A stretch of DNA of 64,000 nt from Dendrophyllia cribrosa (GCA_024195265.1 JAJLRJ010000009.1:7573791-7637790), one strand, 5' to 3'; counted from the first letter of the stretch, positions 36,868 to 47,975 are shown. The notes: generated by a model not told the origin, from the sequence alone. Translations and numbers: made by a program.

Positions 36868-37254
36868 AAAATAAATCAATTTTACAAACTAAGTTCGTAA
36901 AAGTGCTGCTCACTAGTTAAGCTTTGCGAAATTGGTCAAACAGTAACCGTTTGGCACTGAATTTGTGGATTCTAACGATCCGCAAAAAAAGTTCCGGCAA
37001 AAAATTTCTCCGCAAAAGTTTACTCCACTGTCGAAATTATATAGGAACATCACCATTTACACGTAATGTAAAATCATGTCGGTTCCCATTTACTACTGAA
37101 GAACGTCTCTTTCTTTAAGAAAAAGAAAATGCCAGTAACTAACTCGAGTGATAATGCATCAAGCGGCACCCTAACTGTATTGCCGATCTATTGCCAGAGC
37201 AATCAGCCACACCAGGGCAAGATTTAAAGTGACACAGTCATTGATTAACATGTT

Positions 37255-37412
37255 TTACATCCAATCGAACGCGATCGACGTCCTGCAAATTGCAAAAATT
37301 AATTCCCAGCAAGATAAAACAGTCAATCGCAAAAATTAGCTCCCACAAAAATGGAAAAAATCACCCATCCGCAAAATCAAGCTACCGCAGAAATTTAGTC
37401 CCACACGGTATG
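37255..37412. repeat. Repeat with GCAAAAATTAGCTCCC-type units
   Basis: GCAAAAATTAATTCCC, GCAAAAATTAGCTCCC and GCAGAAATTTAGTCCC recur, ending in ACACGGTA. It resembles 16886-17048. Noncoding. Confidence 0.4.
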
Positions 37413-37874
37413 CCATTACTAAGTTTTATTATCACAATGCACTATGTATACAAGAAATACATCTAAAACGTGAATAAGGTGACATATTTTTTCTTTTTAT
37501 TAAACCTGCCTTTTTCAATGGCATATTTAGATTTCACGGAGGAACTTGCACTATATCTTACTACGTCGTGCCCTGCCTTTAAAATATTGGCTGGGAAATC
37601 TGAAATGTTACATTTTCTCATGAAAATTAACAGAACAAGTTCAAAAGTTGTCAAAACTGTTTAAAATGTAATCGAACGGCAAAGGTGTGACGTACTTCAT
37701 TGTAAAAGTTTCTCCTGAAAAAAGGCTTCTCTAAGTCATTCCAGTGTTTATAGAATTTTTAAAAGTTAAAGCGATTGTTTGCCAGTTCCTTTTATAAACA
37801 AACCATAGGCAACATCTGAACTACTAATTTATTACATCATCCAGTTACGTGATGGGCTGCTTCGATCAGCCAAG

Positions 37875-40800
37875 TCATTTGCCGATTTTGTGGAGCAAAT
37901 TTTTAAACTTCTGGATCAACTTTCTTATTATTCCTTTCTCTTCCTCCACCTCTTTCTTGTCATCATTTAGTTTGAATCCGTTTGTCTTTTCCCATTCACT
38001 GTAATCCACACTGTTAAATTGTAAGAAAAAAAAATCATGAATCTTTTAGCTGAAAAAATGGCCGGGGGTGGGCTTGGGGTGGTGGTTGGTGGTGTGCCGC
38101 TGGGATTCTGAAACCTTACCCTATACCAGCTACATTTTGCATCCCTTCTTTAGACTAGGTACCAAAAATCCCTACCCTATCCCAGACTTGCCATTTTTCT
38201 GGAGAAAGAGAGAGACGGAGCGGGGATGGGAAATGAACCCAGTGAAAGATGGTAATATTTTAGGGGATGGAGGAGTGCAGGGAATGTAACGATTCAAAAG
38301 TTATGCTAAAATAGTAAGTACGAAACTGATGCTGTGTTCACGTCAACACCGAATCATGTTCAGAGCGAACATGTTTCAACGAAACACATTTCCCATGTAA
38401 CATGTTTGCATTTTCATTGTTCACATTAGTTGTCAATTTCAAAGCCTGTTCCATGCCCGATTATCCTTTATGCTGTTTTACGGAACAACTATCAGCTCGC
38501 ATAAAAGTACACATGAATCGAAACAAATAGAGTTCGAACTTGCTGTTGCATGATTTTTTGGTTTAATCTCACGCACCTGTGAAGCTCCCCGGGAACGAAA
38601 GGCATCGCTACAGTGTTTAACAAGGAGACGACATTTGCGCTAACCTGTTTTATCTGGCTTAGGGGCTATACACATGATACCGGAATGAGTTTCATTCCGG
38701 AATAAGTTTCGTTCCAAAATGAAGTACGTTCTGTATTCACATGACAAAATCGACAGGCTCAGCCTTAGGCGTTCTCGCTTGCGTGGTTTTCGCGCCAGAT
38801 CAGAAAACAAAGATGGCGCAAGTTTCGCGCAACGATACGCATGCGCCACTCGCCCCAGACTACAAGGTTTGCGGTTTTCATCTTGGAACGAAGTTCGTTT
38901 TCAGTTTACATGATACCAGAATGAAATGTCATACCTGAACGAGAATTTCATTCGGATAGAAAACCGGAGTGAACTCATTACGGAATGACCTGTACGGGGA
39001 CAAAATTTCGTCTCGGTATCATGTAAACAGATACAGAGAAATATATGGAGATGGAATGAACTCGTTCCAGAATGAAAGTCATTCCGGTATCATGTGAATT
39101 GCCCCTTAGTTCCAAACTGCCTCATGAGAAAGTTTCTATTGCTGTGTTTACACTAGGGCGAAACATGTTTAGTCTGATCACGAATGAAACACGCATATTC
39201 ACTGTGAAAAGTGTTCACATCAGGCGGCGCATTGCGCAAATCATGATCGAAACATGTTTACTCTGAGAAAAGTTGTCCCGGGTAGGAGGGTCACCCGCCC
39301 ACCCGGGACAACTTTACCGAGCGTTCGCATGACAAAAAAGTTGTCCCGCCTAACCGAGCCAAAAGCTACCCTTCCCATTAAAAATACTCTTTTAAACAAT
39401 CGATGATGAATTCAAGTCACTTTTTAACTTTACCAGGCTTCGATTTTTGCCACCATTTTGTTTGTTTATTGATGATAAACTAGCCCGCGCATGCTCAGAT
39501 TATCTATAGTTGACTGAGTTGGCCCGGTTAGCCGAGCCAAACCGTTTATATAAGAAAAAGTTGGCTCGGCCAGCCGGGTCACCCTGCCATCGAAACTGGG
39601 TGACCCGGCTAGCCGAGCCAACTTTGAGATTCTCATAAACAGTTCGCCGTGTTTTGTAAGGGAAGTATGAAAACTTGGCTCGCCCAGGGTAACTCGGGTG
39701 GGCGGTCGACCCGCCTACCTGGGATAACTTTTCTCCATACCCCGTTTCCCAGATACGGCAGCCATATTGATTTAGCCCCCAGGGCATCCCATAATGACCA
39801 TTTAAATTAATATATTCCTTTATTTTCAATGTTCATTATGGGATGCCATGGGGGCAAAATCAATATGGCTGCCGTATCTGCGAAACGGGTTATATAAACG
39901 GGCCCTAATTCACGAGGTAGTTTCGATGTAAGCCAGACGAAACACGTTAGCGCAAATGTCGTCTCCTTGTCAAACATTGCATTGCTCTTCGTTAATTCCC
40001 GAAGAATGCGCGAAGTGAGATTAAACCACAAAACATGTAACAGCAAGTTCGAGCTCTATTTTTTTCGATTCATGTGTAATTATAAAGATTTCATGCGAGC
40101 TAATGCCTGCTTCATAAAACAGCATAAATTGTAGAACCAGGCGTGAAACGTGTTTTGAAATAGGCCATTTGCACGATGGCGTCATTTGATTACAACTACC
40201 AGAATTCATTTCGTTTTTCCTTTCTTATTTAAATTTTTGTAATCACAGTGCGGTTTAAATAACAACAGCCCTAAATTGCACTACAAAACAAAAAACTGAA
40301 GGATTCTGGTAGTTGTAGTTATATGACGTCATCGTGCAAATGGCCTATTAACAAATGATGTGAACAATGAAATTACAAACATGTTCACGGGAACGTGTTT
40401 CGTTGAAACATGTTTACTGTAAACATGTTACGCCCTAGTGTGAACACAGCAAATAATGCTCAGAATAAACATGTTTCGATCATGATTCGCGCGATACGAC
40501 GCCTGATGTGAACACTTTTCATAGTTAAACAATTTTCATTCGTGATCAGACTAAACATGTTTCACCCTATAAAGTTCGAACCCGACAGTTTTGAATTAGT
40601 CAAATAACTATTGGGCCTCATGCAATCAGCTTTCTGTATGTTGTAGTATCACTCACTAGCATGAAAAACCCGTCAGCATAAAAATTCAGCAACTGGCTAA
40701 GTTGAAATTATGTTTACATTTGTTTATATTATTGACCATTTGCGTCTTTGTCCTCGTTAGCTATGCTCATCTTGACCAGGGGCACTAAATACAAGCAAAA

Positions 40801-41744
40801 CCCATCAGAAGAAAGTCTTTTTTGTACCATTACCACACCAAATATTTAACCCTTTCACTCCCAAGAGTGCCAAACATCAAAATTCAAGAAAATTCCCAAA
40901 TTTCATTTTGTGAAATATTGAAAAACAAATGGCACCATGCAAAAGTACTGCCAAAGAGGTTTCATTTGAATGGTCACACCATAGGATTTCGTCCACAGAC
41001 TCAAAAGTTAGAACTACATGATATGTCTCCATAATTGACTCTGGGAGTGAAAGGGTTAAGTAGCTGCATAACGTACAGAAGATCCGAGATTAATTAGTAG
41101 CTGCTGTTGTCCTAATTGGCCTTTTTTATACCCCAGTGATATTTTTCCCTCCGAAATTAAAAGCAATGATTTCCCCCTGTTGTTTCAAATCACAGAAACG
41201 AATATTCACGAATATCTGCAATGATTAAGGCCTTCCGCCGAAACGATCCCTTGAGGCTTGTTGCTCTTGTTACATTGCGTTTCCTCGGTTTTTCAAAGTT
41301 GTTTTTAGTTCACATTCATCATATTGGAGAGAGAAAGTGCGTGGCAGAAGGTTTTTTTTAGAAGGGAGTGACCACTATAACAACAACACGGCTAATACCT
41401 TGTTTTTTTAAAAAAGTATAAATTTAAATCTTAAAAATTAAAAATATATGTATTCTTTCGTATTTTAGATCATTTAAAAGTAGTATTCACCTTTTCTTGT
41501 TGTTCCATTTATCGTCTTCATCTTCTTGCACGAAAAACAGATCATCATCCTTTATTTTGTCGTCAATGAAATCTAAGTTGGAATCGAATTCTCTGGCCTC
41601 CCTGTCGTCGAGACCACCGTCATCTTCCTCTGCAAATTTTTCGTCGATTCTGAAAGCTGAATCCTTTATATTTTGGCCGTGAACGGCAAGAAAACACAAA
41701 GAACATATTGCCAGAAGTAACAAGGATAACATCACGTTGTGCAT
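37875..41744 (-). CDS. Putative secreted peptide precursor with cationic amphipathic C-terminus, two exons
   Basis: Exon 1 (41744-41491) encodes a signal peptide (residues 1-23, ending AVHG) and a spacer that is about 38% Asp/Glu. Exon 2 (38010-37875) joins in phase (2 nt + 1 nt) and gives 129 residues in all. Its first part stays acidic, with an EEE cluster at 107-109. The last 19 residues (111-129) hold about seven basic and eight hydrophobic residues spaced 3-4 apart, as in an amphipathic helix. The precursor ends Gly-Lys, the usual signal for C-terminal amidation after trimming. No cysteine follows the signal peptide. This layout matches precursors of linear membrane-active peptides (antimicrobial or cytolytic). 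Caution: without the splice, exon 1 stops at once (TGA at 41489-41487) as an 85-residue acidic secreted protein. A TATA box lies upstream. No family was recognised. Confidence 0.55.
38050..38290. repeat. G-rich element related to 17577-17925
   Basis: GGGTGGGCTTGGGGTGGTGG, GGTACCAAAAATCCCTACCC and a following purine-rich stretch resemble the G/C-tract element family. Limits are uncertain. It lies in the intron of the putative peptide gene. Confidence 0.35.
38661..39106. mobile_element. Nested MITE with AGGGGC ends
   Basis: AGGGGCTATACACATGATAC is mirrored by TATCATGTGAATTGCCCCT, and CCGGAATGA/TCATTCCGG pairs next inward. CATTCC/GGAATG words recur through the interior. It is inserted in the left arm of the 38325-40575 element. 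Confidence 0.75.
39262..39736. mobile_element. Nested MITE with GAGAAAAGTTGTCCCGGG ends
   Basis: GAGAAAAGTTGTCCCGGGTA at the left is mirrored by TACCTGGGATAACTTTTCTC at the right. The interior has further palindromes, for example GGCTCGGCCAGCCGGGTCAC at 39563 with its inverse at about 39600-39622. Confidence 0.75.
39740..39890. mobile_element. Nested palindromic MITE
   Basis: CCCGTTTCCCAGATACGGCA pairs with TGCCGTATCTGCGAAACGGG (one or two mismatches), and GGCATCCCATAATG with CATTATGGGATGCC. About 150 bp in total. Confidence 0.8.
40161..40347. mobile_element. Nested MITE with TAGGCCATTTGCACGATG ends
   Basis: TAGGCCATTTGCACGATG is mirrored by CATCGTGCAAATGGCCTA, followed inward by ACAACTACCAGAATTC/ GGATTCTGGTAGTTGT. 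It is inserted in the right arm of the 38325-40575 element. Confidence 0.8.
40846..41059. mobile_element. 214-bp TTAA MITE (piggyBac-like), copy B, intact
   Basis: TTAA at both edges, with CCCTTTCACTCCCAAGAG and CTCTGGGAGTGAAAGGG as terminal inverted repeats. It is the same length and interior as copy A at 13658-13871, in the opposite orientation. This is the cleanest copy in the window. Confidence 0.85.
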
Positions 41745-41847
41745 TTTGAGATCAAACGTGTGGACGAATAGTTAAGAGATTCTCGAAGTAGCTAAGTGTA
41801 AGCGCTTAGGAGTTTCTATCCGCTTAGGGTCACGTAAATTTACTCTC

Positions 41848-41854
41848 CTTTATA
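41848..41854 (-). promoter_or_regulatory. TATA box upstream of the putative peptide gene
   Basis: TATAAAG on minus, about 104 bp upstream of the ATG at 41744. A transcription start near 41820 would leave a 5' UTR of about 75 nt. This supports exon 1 as a true first exon. Confidence 0.45.
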
Positions 41855-41859
41855 TGTCT

Positions 41860-43800
41860 GCGTGGTGCTGTGCGTGTTCTGTGGGGGAAAACGAAAGTCG
41901 CGATCAGTGGCATGCACGAGAGCCAAAGCAATTAACACCAACTCATCAAGAGCACGATTTTTTTAACTTATAAATTTATAATCAATCTTTTCTCATCCTC
42001 TGGCGCCTTAAGTGACATTGCGGTTTCAAGTTCAAGCTCAAGCTTTTTTTCCAAAGAATATTGAAGTCAACAGTATATCTAAACTTATAATTTACAATTT
42101 ACTCCACCGTTTACTATTCTTATCTTTCGACCTTGATCATGAAAAAATATTCAATCATCGTAAAATCATTTGATTTTAAACTTTTTTTAAAAAAAATCGG
42201 TCAATACTTCATTTATTATTGCCCTCAACCACAGCGTTTTTTAAAGTGTATTTTCTTTTCATTGCTCTTTACATTTACATACGCGATTCACCATATGGCT
42301 TTGTGTACTAGATAAATTATGAACTTATTTTTTTCTACCATCTGGTTTAAATCCATGCCAGTAAAACAGACCAAATGGATTATTTTTATCCTCTATACGT
42401 CAAACCTATATTAAATTAACAAACAAAAACTGTTTCTATGTGACTTGAAAAGACTGCACGTTCATTAAAAATTTAAGGCGCGTGGTCTTTTTGGGTTTTA
42501 TATATAATACCAGATTTCAGAAACTCGCGAAAAGATCTGCAAAATAACATTTACGTGTAACACGTAAGTTAAGCCGTATTTCATTGTGCTGTCACTTTAA
42601 AGTTGGTTTATTAAAACAAAAGACTAAGAAAAGAGTTCAGAACAACAGATGTTATAGTCGTTATGCTTTAGAAGAGTTTACCAGCACCGAGCATATTTCA
42701 ATGGTTTGAGTGATGGGCTTATGTCGGCATCTGGTATAGTTTTTAACCGAGATAATTTGGTTGTAACACGCACGAGTGTCGCTCATTACTGTTATTATGA
42801 CTTCAGTTTTTATGTTTTTCTGATAACCTATAAATCAAGTCTTGACTTCTGCTCACCCGAGATATGTTATAACGCACCATGCAAAAATCATGCATGGATG
42901 AAAATGATTTCAGTCACTTAGACAGGGATTACCTATTTTTATATTAAGCATATGTTTTATACCATATGCATAGTCGAGTGCTTTTAAACGTGAGCCTAGT
43001 GCTCAGGAGATTGGGCGAACACTCCTCGCACTATCGACGATAATTATCACTTATTGGACGAAGTTGAACAAAATATCGTGATCTGATCTGCGATTTGTGA
43101 TTTGTTATTTTGTGATTTGATATACGAGACACTGACGATATTTTGCAATAGCCGATTTCAATAATTGTTTTGTCATTCTATCAGGGAGTTTGTTTTTCAA
43201 TTTAATATTTATTTATAACTGCTAAAACAGAGGAGAAATTGGGCTGCCATTGTAGAGGACAGGAGCAGAACAATTATTTGCAGCAAAACAACTTTGCACC
43301 GTTGTGCGCGTGAGCAGATTTATTCGTAGGCAGTTATCCGCAGGTCACGTGGTGAGCTCTCGGCCAATGAAAAGGAAGAAAAAAATGCATCGAATAATAA
43401 ATAAATTTACTTACTTACTTACCTCCCCTCAGCACTTTTTTGCACAGCTAAATGATTAATTTAAAATTTTGGGAACTCGTTATTTTGATACTTAAACAGA
43501 ATGTAATTTTACCTAATATTTCTTATATATAAGAATTTCATCGACTGCAGTCTCTCTGCAGATAATCTAACATTAATCAGCTGACGGCTACTTCAATCAG
43601 GTGGCAATCTACGAGCTCCTCATGTAAATTCTTCAATTCAAATAGAGAGTTCTTCAGTAGGATCTCGCCACAGTTAACACATGTGTTAACAAATTTGATA
43701 ACAAAACGGACAGGTTTGTCGATCATTGGTAATCACTGATGATCCATACAGCATGTCGATGAGTGTGATGCCCCAAGTTCCTTTTAGCTTTGATCCTCAT
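41860..43800. other. AT-rich intergenic DNA
   Basis: Apart from a short TTAC repeat near 43410 I see no gene, long repeat or strong splice-linked open frame here. Confidence 0.35.
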
Positions 43801-44232
43801 TTAACCCTTTCACTCCGAAGAGTACCAAAGAAAGAAGAAAAATCACAAATTAAATTAAGTGAAATATTGAAAAACAAATGGTACTGACAGTACAAAAGCA
43901 CTAATAACGAGGTGAAGGAGTTGATATAAAAAAAATAGTATTTTTCATTATCCTAAACTTTTTTAAAGGCATTTCTTGTCAATAATTTCCCTACATTTTT
44001 CCGGGGATCTTTGTATTGCTTAACAGATCTTTACACTGAACGTACCGATTGGCGATTATCTAGAAAACAAACCAATCATTCACTCTTTTGCTCTCGAATG
44101 ACCAAGTTTAATTTTGCAAAATGTTAAGAATAAACAAATACCACCTTGAAAAAGTTCTGCTCAATAGTTTTCATTTGAATGGTTACACTTTAGGATTGCA
44201 CCCACAGACTCATAATTAAGAACTACTTTGTA
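43801..44232. mobile_element. Diverged or interrupted copy of the TTAA MITE
   Basis: TTTAACCCTTTCACTCCGAAG starts the copy. AATATTGAAAAACAAATGGT and later TTCATTTGAATGGTTACAC and CACAGACTCATAATTAAGAAC match the family interior. The middle part is unrelated, so it has been split by another sequence, and the right end has decayed. Confidence 0.5.
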
Positions 44233-44553
44233 CAGCATAATAAATAAACACTTCCACAGCAAAAGGGATACTTGATAGCTTCCATTTATTCGAATGGCCA
44301 CGACTAAGACAGTCAGCGCCCCAATAACTAAAATCAACCAATCAGAATGCTCGATTGCCGGTCCAATATTCTCTAAGTATTGGACCGGGCATTGTCCCGA
44401 ATGATCCCGCGCGATCCTCCCGCCTGCAGGAGCCGTGTAATAAATCGGGACCGTACTGGGAGAATCGGCCCTCGGTCTTTTCTGTACAGACCTCGCTGCC
44501 GTCGGGCTGATATTCTCCCAGTAAGGCCCTCGCGCTTGGTCAATAAGATAATC

Positions 44554-44716
44554 TATACAGCTATTTCAATTAACGTTGTCGGATGAAAAAGGCGAAAAGC
44601 CAAGACCGCATGGTAGTATGGGATTTTTATTCAATGGTTTTTAACCCTAACCCATACTACCTTGCGGTCTTGGCTTTAAGCTTTTATCCGACAACGTTTA
44701 TTGAAATAGCTGTATA
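44554..44716. mobile_element. MITE with CAGCTATTTCAA ends and TA flanks
   Basis: TATACAGCTATTTCAAT is mirrored by ATTGAAATAGCTGTATA, and pairing continues through AACGTTGTCGGAT/ATCCGACAACGTT and CCAAGACCGC/GCGGTCTTGG. A hairpin GGTCCAATATT/AGTATTGGACC lies just upstream (about 44360-44390). Confidence 0.8.
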
Positions 44717-44803
44717 CTGCAACAAAGTTAGAAAGAATCAAACAACTGCTTACTGCTAGTCTTCATCATCTTCAGAAGTTTTGAGAAACGCACACCAGGT
44801 CCT

Positions 44804-44940
44804 AGTTGTTCGAAAGGTGGATAGCGCTATCCATCGGATAAATCACTATCCAGTGGATAACACAATTGGGTTTGTTAATGCTTATCCACTGGATAGTGAT
44901 TTATCCGGTGGATAACGCTATCCACCTTTTGAACAACCCG
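44804..44940. mobile_element. MITE with GTTGTTCGAAAGGTGGATAG ends
   Basis: GTTGTTCGAAAGGTGGATAG is mirrored by CTATCCACCTTTTGAACAAC, with GGATAAATCACTATCCA and its inverse inside. Almost the whole element pairs. Confidence 0.8.
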
Positions 44941-45060
44941 GGCCTGGGGTTTAAGTTTCTACGTCCGCTCCGCCATTTTGAAAGCGAAGAAGCAGATTAT
45001 TTTTTAATGCAAACTATTTCTATTGTTTCTGACCACTAACATAGCTGCCGCGCAAATAAC

Positions 45061-45222
45061 CTATAGAGCGTTTTCACTCACATGACCTTCAGTCCCGTGG
45101 GACTCAAATGACAAAGGCCATGGCAGCCATGTTGGTGTTCCTAACAAAAGAAGTTAATTAAAATTCTTTTGTACGGGAACACCAATATGGCGGCTATGAC
45201 GTCAAGTGAAAACGCTCTATAG
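45061..45222. mobile_element. MITE with CTATAGAGCGTTTTCACT ends
   Basis: CTATAGAGCGTTTTCACT is mirrored by AGTGAAAACGCTCTATAG, and GGCAGCCATGTTGGTGTTCC by GGAACACCAATATGGCGGC. Confidence 0.8.
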
Positions 45223-45380
45223 CTTATAACCGCAAGTCGTTAGTAATGTGGGCGCGGCTAGGGTTGAACAACAGCCGTCACCACACCCATGTTGTTCTAA
45301 CAAATGGGAAAATATCTAAAACGTAACAGTGGTAATCGACAAAGCAAAAGCACTTTGATTTCACTGTTACACATATATTA

Positions 45381-45544
45381 ATAGACCATATTCGTATTCT
45401 CGGTATTGAACTGGTACTAGCATGCAATGGAGGCTAATGCGGGGGAATATCATTAAAAATATTTGCATGTGAAAAGATTCCCCCGCATGAGCCTCGACTG
45501 CAAGCTAGTACCAGTTCAATACCGAGAATACGAAAATGGTCTAT
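45381..45544. mobile_element. MITE with ATAGACCATATTCGTATTCT ends
   Basis: ATAGACCATATTCGTATTCT is mirrored by AGAATACGAAAATGGTCTAT. GGTATTGAACTGGTACTAG and GGGGGAATAT with their inverses continue the pairing. Confidence 0.8.
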
Positions 45545-46019
45545 GTGCCGTAAGCAATCAGATGGAAGATCAAGATACAAGAATAATATTTTTTTCCCGA
45601 AATAATCTTGGTACAGCCTCGTTCCCAGTCGTCCTTGGTGCCTTTGTGAGAGCTCTCTTTGCTCGTTAAGCACGCTGAGGCCTGAATAAGAACATCATAT
45701 TACTTAATTTAACAAGCTAGTTAGTTTTAAATTTCTATGCATTTAATTTTCAGTGATAAACTTTGATTACTGCATTTTACAACAATTTCGTATTTATATT
45801 GTCTGCACTGAGAAGTAGATAATATAATTATCTTTAAAGTACATACATATGAATAATATTATTGTCGTACTAGGTGCTAACGGAGGCCTGGTTAGCTTAG
45901 TGCAAGAGAAAATGATCTAGATTATTTTCTCTTGCTTAATGTGTATCTATGCACGCTTCCGTTTGATCGGTGGTTTTCCAAACATCAATTGTGACATCTT
46001 GACTAACAATACAAGTCTA

Positions 46020-46145
46020 ACTTGGGCTGGGGTGGGGGAAGGGGCGGGATAGGGGGTTGGGGGGGGGGGGGGGGGTGGAAGAGGCCCCTCCCTACTCCTC
46101 CTCCTCGCTCCTTCCTCTTCCTCCTCCTCCCCCCAAACCCCTGCC
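46020..46145. repeat. G-rich tract followed by CTCCTCC-rich tract
   Basis: Runs of G up to about 17 near 46059-46075, then pyrimidine-rich CTCCTCCTC. The proline- and glycine-rich frames here are low complexity, not genes. Confidence 0.6.
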
Positions 46146-46284
46146 CTCTTGCCCGAGAGCATGTTCAACGGCTCGGTTCGCTTTACTCGCCGATTTTCTG
46201 TTCTTCTTACTCAACTGCCCCTAAATGAATCCTGTCACAGGCTATCTTCATTTGCGTGTAGTTGTTTGCCTCGCTATATAAATA

Positions 46285-46542
46285 CAGTGGAACCTCCATT
46301 AAGGGGATACCATCGGAACCAGGAGAAGTGTCCCCGGCTAACTGAGAGGTGTCCCCTTTAATAGAGGGTGATAACTGCAAAGATTATATGAGCGCTTAGC
46401 CGGCCGGACCAAGAGATGTGTCCCCTAATGGAGGTGTCGCTTTGATAGAGGTGACAATTACAAAGATTATATGAGCGCTTACCCGGCCGGGACCAGGAGA
46501 AGTGTCCCCTAATGGAGGTGTCCCAAAGTAGAGGTTCCACTG
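46285..46542. mobile_element. Pogo/Tigger-like MITE with CAGTGGAACCTC ends
   Basis: CAGTGGAACCTC at the left and GAGGTTCCACTG at the right, each flanked by TA (46283-46284 and 46543-46544). CAGTGGAACCTC with a TA duplication is characteristic of pogo/Tigger elements. The inside repeats GGAGAAGTGTCCCC and its relatives. Confidence 0.85.
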
Positions 46543-46554
46543 TAGTTAATTTTC

Positions 46555-46850
46555 ATTTAATAATAATAATAATAATAATACAATAATTAATTAATTAATT
46601 AATAAAAGATTCCGTATATTAATTTATATAATAGTAGTAATAATGATAATATAATAATAGTTTATTCCAATCAGTGATGGCAACCCAAGAGCTGAATTAC
46701 AAGGGCGGGGATCATTAAATTTATATACAATAACATATAAAATAACACAAAAACATAACTGCAGACAACTAACAGTTTCATTGAAATATAAATTATGTAT
46801 TTGACGAGCAAAAGCAGGAATGGCCAAAGATATCATAGACTAACTCCTTT
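46555..46850 (-). mobile_element. LINE/SINE 3' end with TTA/ATTA microsatellite tail
   Basis: On minus the sequence runs through GCTCTTGGGTTGCCATCACT and TTGGAATAAACTATTATTAT into an AT-repeat tail (46555-46605). This is the usual end of L2/CR1-type retroposons. Coding remnants are not clear. Confidence 0.5.
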
Positions 46851-46949
46851 AAAAATTAACCCAACCATGATATTTGTCTTCTGCATTGCTTGTGTGCATT
46901 TTGTAGAGAATCCTCGATTACTATTCCACCCCGGTCGAGATCCATTGAT

Positions 46950-47430
46950 CTTTGAACAACTTTTCAAAACGAAGCATGTGGGCGAACAACTGATACCTGC
47001 GAGCAAGTATCGATTGTTTGGAAAGCAAATGAGCGATGACATCAAAGAGCGATTTTCCGTTGAGTGTCCTAAAACCAAAACCATCACTGGCCAATCAAAG
47101 CAGAGGCAGACAATTCAATGAACCAATCAGAGCTCGAAGCAAATACATGTAGCCAGCGCTAAGCGCGGGAAAATGCGTGCGAGCAAGTGACGATTGCTTT
47201 TGGTTTTACTTCTGATTGGTTGAAAAAGTGGCGCGAATTTTTTTTAGCCAATCACAGAGTGTAGCAATGCAAAAACAAAGCAATTGCAAAATTATTTTCG
47301 ACACTCGACTGAAAACTACTCTAATACGAAATTTGAACGATAACATCATAGTATCGAAGTCATTTCAACTCCTAGTTGAGTCAACTCCCACTTTGTGCAC
47401 ACTTCACTGTAACAAATGACTGTTATTACG
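46950..47430. repeat. Inverse relative of the 26020-26660 repeat
   Basis: It shares AACCAATCAGAGC, GCGCGGGAAAATGCG, GAGCAAGTGACGATTGC and TTTCGACACTCGACTG words with the inverse of the copy at 26 kb. Single unit rather than duplicated. Confidence 0.5.
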
Positions 47431-47439
47431 GGCAAAAGT

Positions 47440-47975
47440 GGAGGTTGAAAGCCGAGATGAGATTCGTGCCGGGATGAGTGTCGTCCCTGGACGAAACAAA
47501 TGTTCGTTTACGTGAGTGATTTCATTGATCTTGGGATCCCGGGACGAAAGTCATCTCGCCCGAGACGAAGTGAGTACTGATCTCAGCCGAGCGTAAACGA
47601 CACAAAACTATTTTTCCCCAATAAATTGATCTTTGAATTGTAAATAACGTAAGAAATAAGTCCTACAGAAGTTCTCCAAATGCTTTAAACTCACCTTGAG
47701 CGTTGAATATCATCAACTGGTGAAACCGAGGTCATCATAACAAAATGGCAGCTGTTTGAACTTTCATCCCGGGAAGACAGTATATAAACAGTGTTTATAT
47801 GGAATTTTTCGTCGCGTTTCATACCGCATTTCATCCGGTGTTCAGGACTGAGGGATGAAAACATCCCGGGACGAACTCGTAAACAGCAAAAAGGCTATTA
47901 CAAGATATCGCGATAAACTTGATATCCCAGGACGACTGAAAGTCATCCCGGAATGAAAAACTCTTATATAACTTC
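47440..47975. repeat. Repetitive stretch with GTCATCCCGG / CCGGGACGA words
   Basis: CCGGGATGAGTGTCGTCCC, CCCGGGACGAAAGTCATC, CATCCCGGGACGAACTCG and AGTCATCCCGGAATGA recur in both orientations across about 500 bp. Probably a decayed inverted-repeat element. Confidence 0.45.

Larger units (their letters stand above)
36326..36927. mobile_element. Fold-back element carrying two opposed hammerhead-like ribozyme cores
   Basis: The ends GCAAAGCTAAACTAGTGAGC and GCTCACTAGTTAAGCTTTGC are inverse complements, and pairing continues through GCAGCACTTTTAC/GTAAAAGTGCTGC. Each arm holds a CTGATGA...GAAAC unit (36404-36446 minus, 36822-36867 plus). The centre holds a smaller palindrome around CAGCCGTTT/AAACGGCTG. 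No protein is encoded. Confidence 0.8.
38325..40575. mobile_element. Large inverted-repeat element interrupted by several nested MITEs
   Basis: The outer arms (about 38325-38650 and 39935-40450) are inverse: GCTGTGTTCACGTCAACACC-type ends, ACACATGAATCGAAA/TTTCGATTCATGTGT, GGTTTAATCTCAC/GTGAGATTAAACC and GGAGACGACATTTGCGCTAAC with its inverse. A second inverse pair is 39135-39266 and about 40440-40569. Insertions inside are listed separately. It lies in the intron of the putative peptide gene. Confidence 0.7.
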
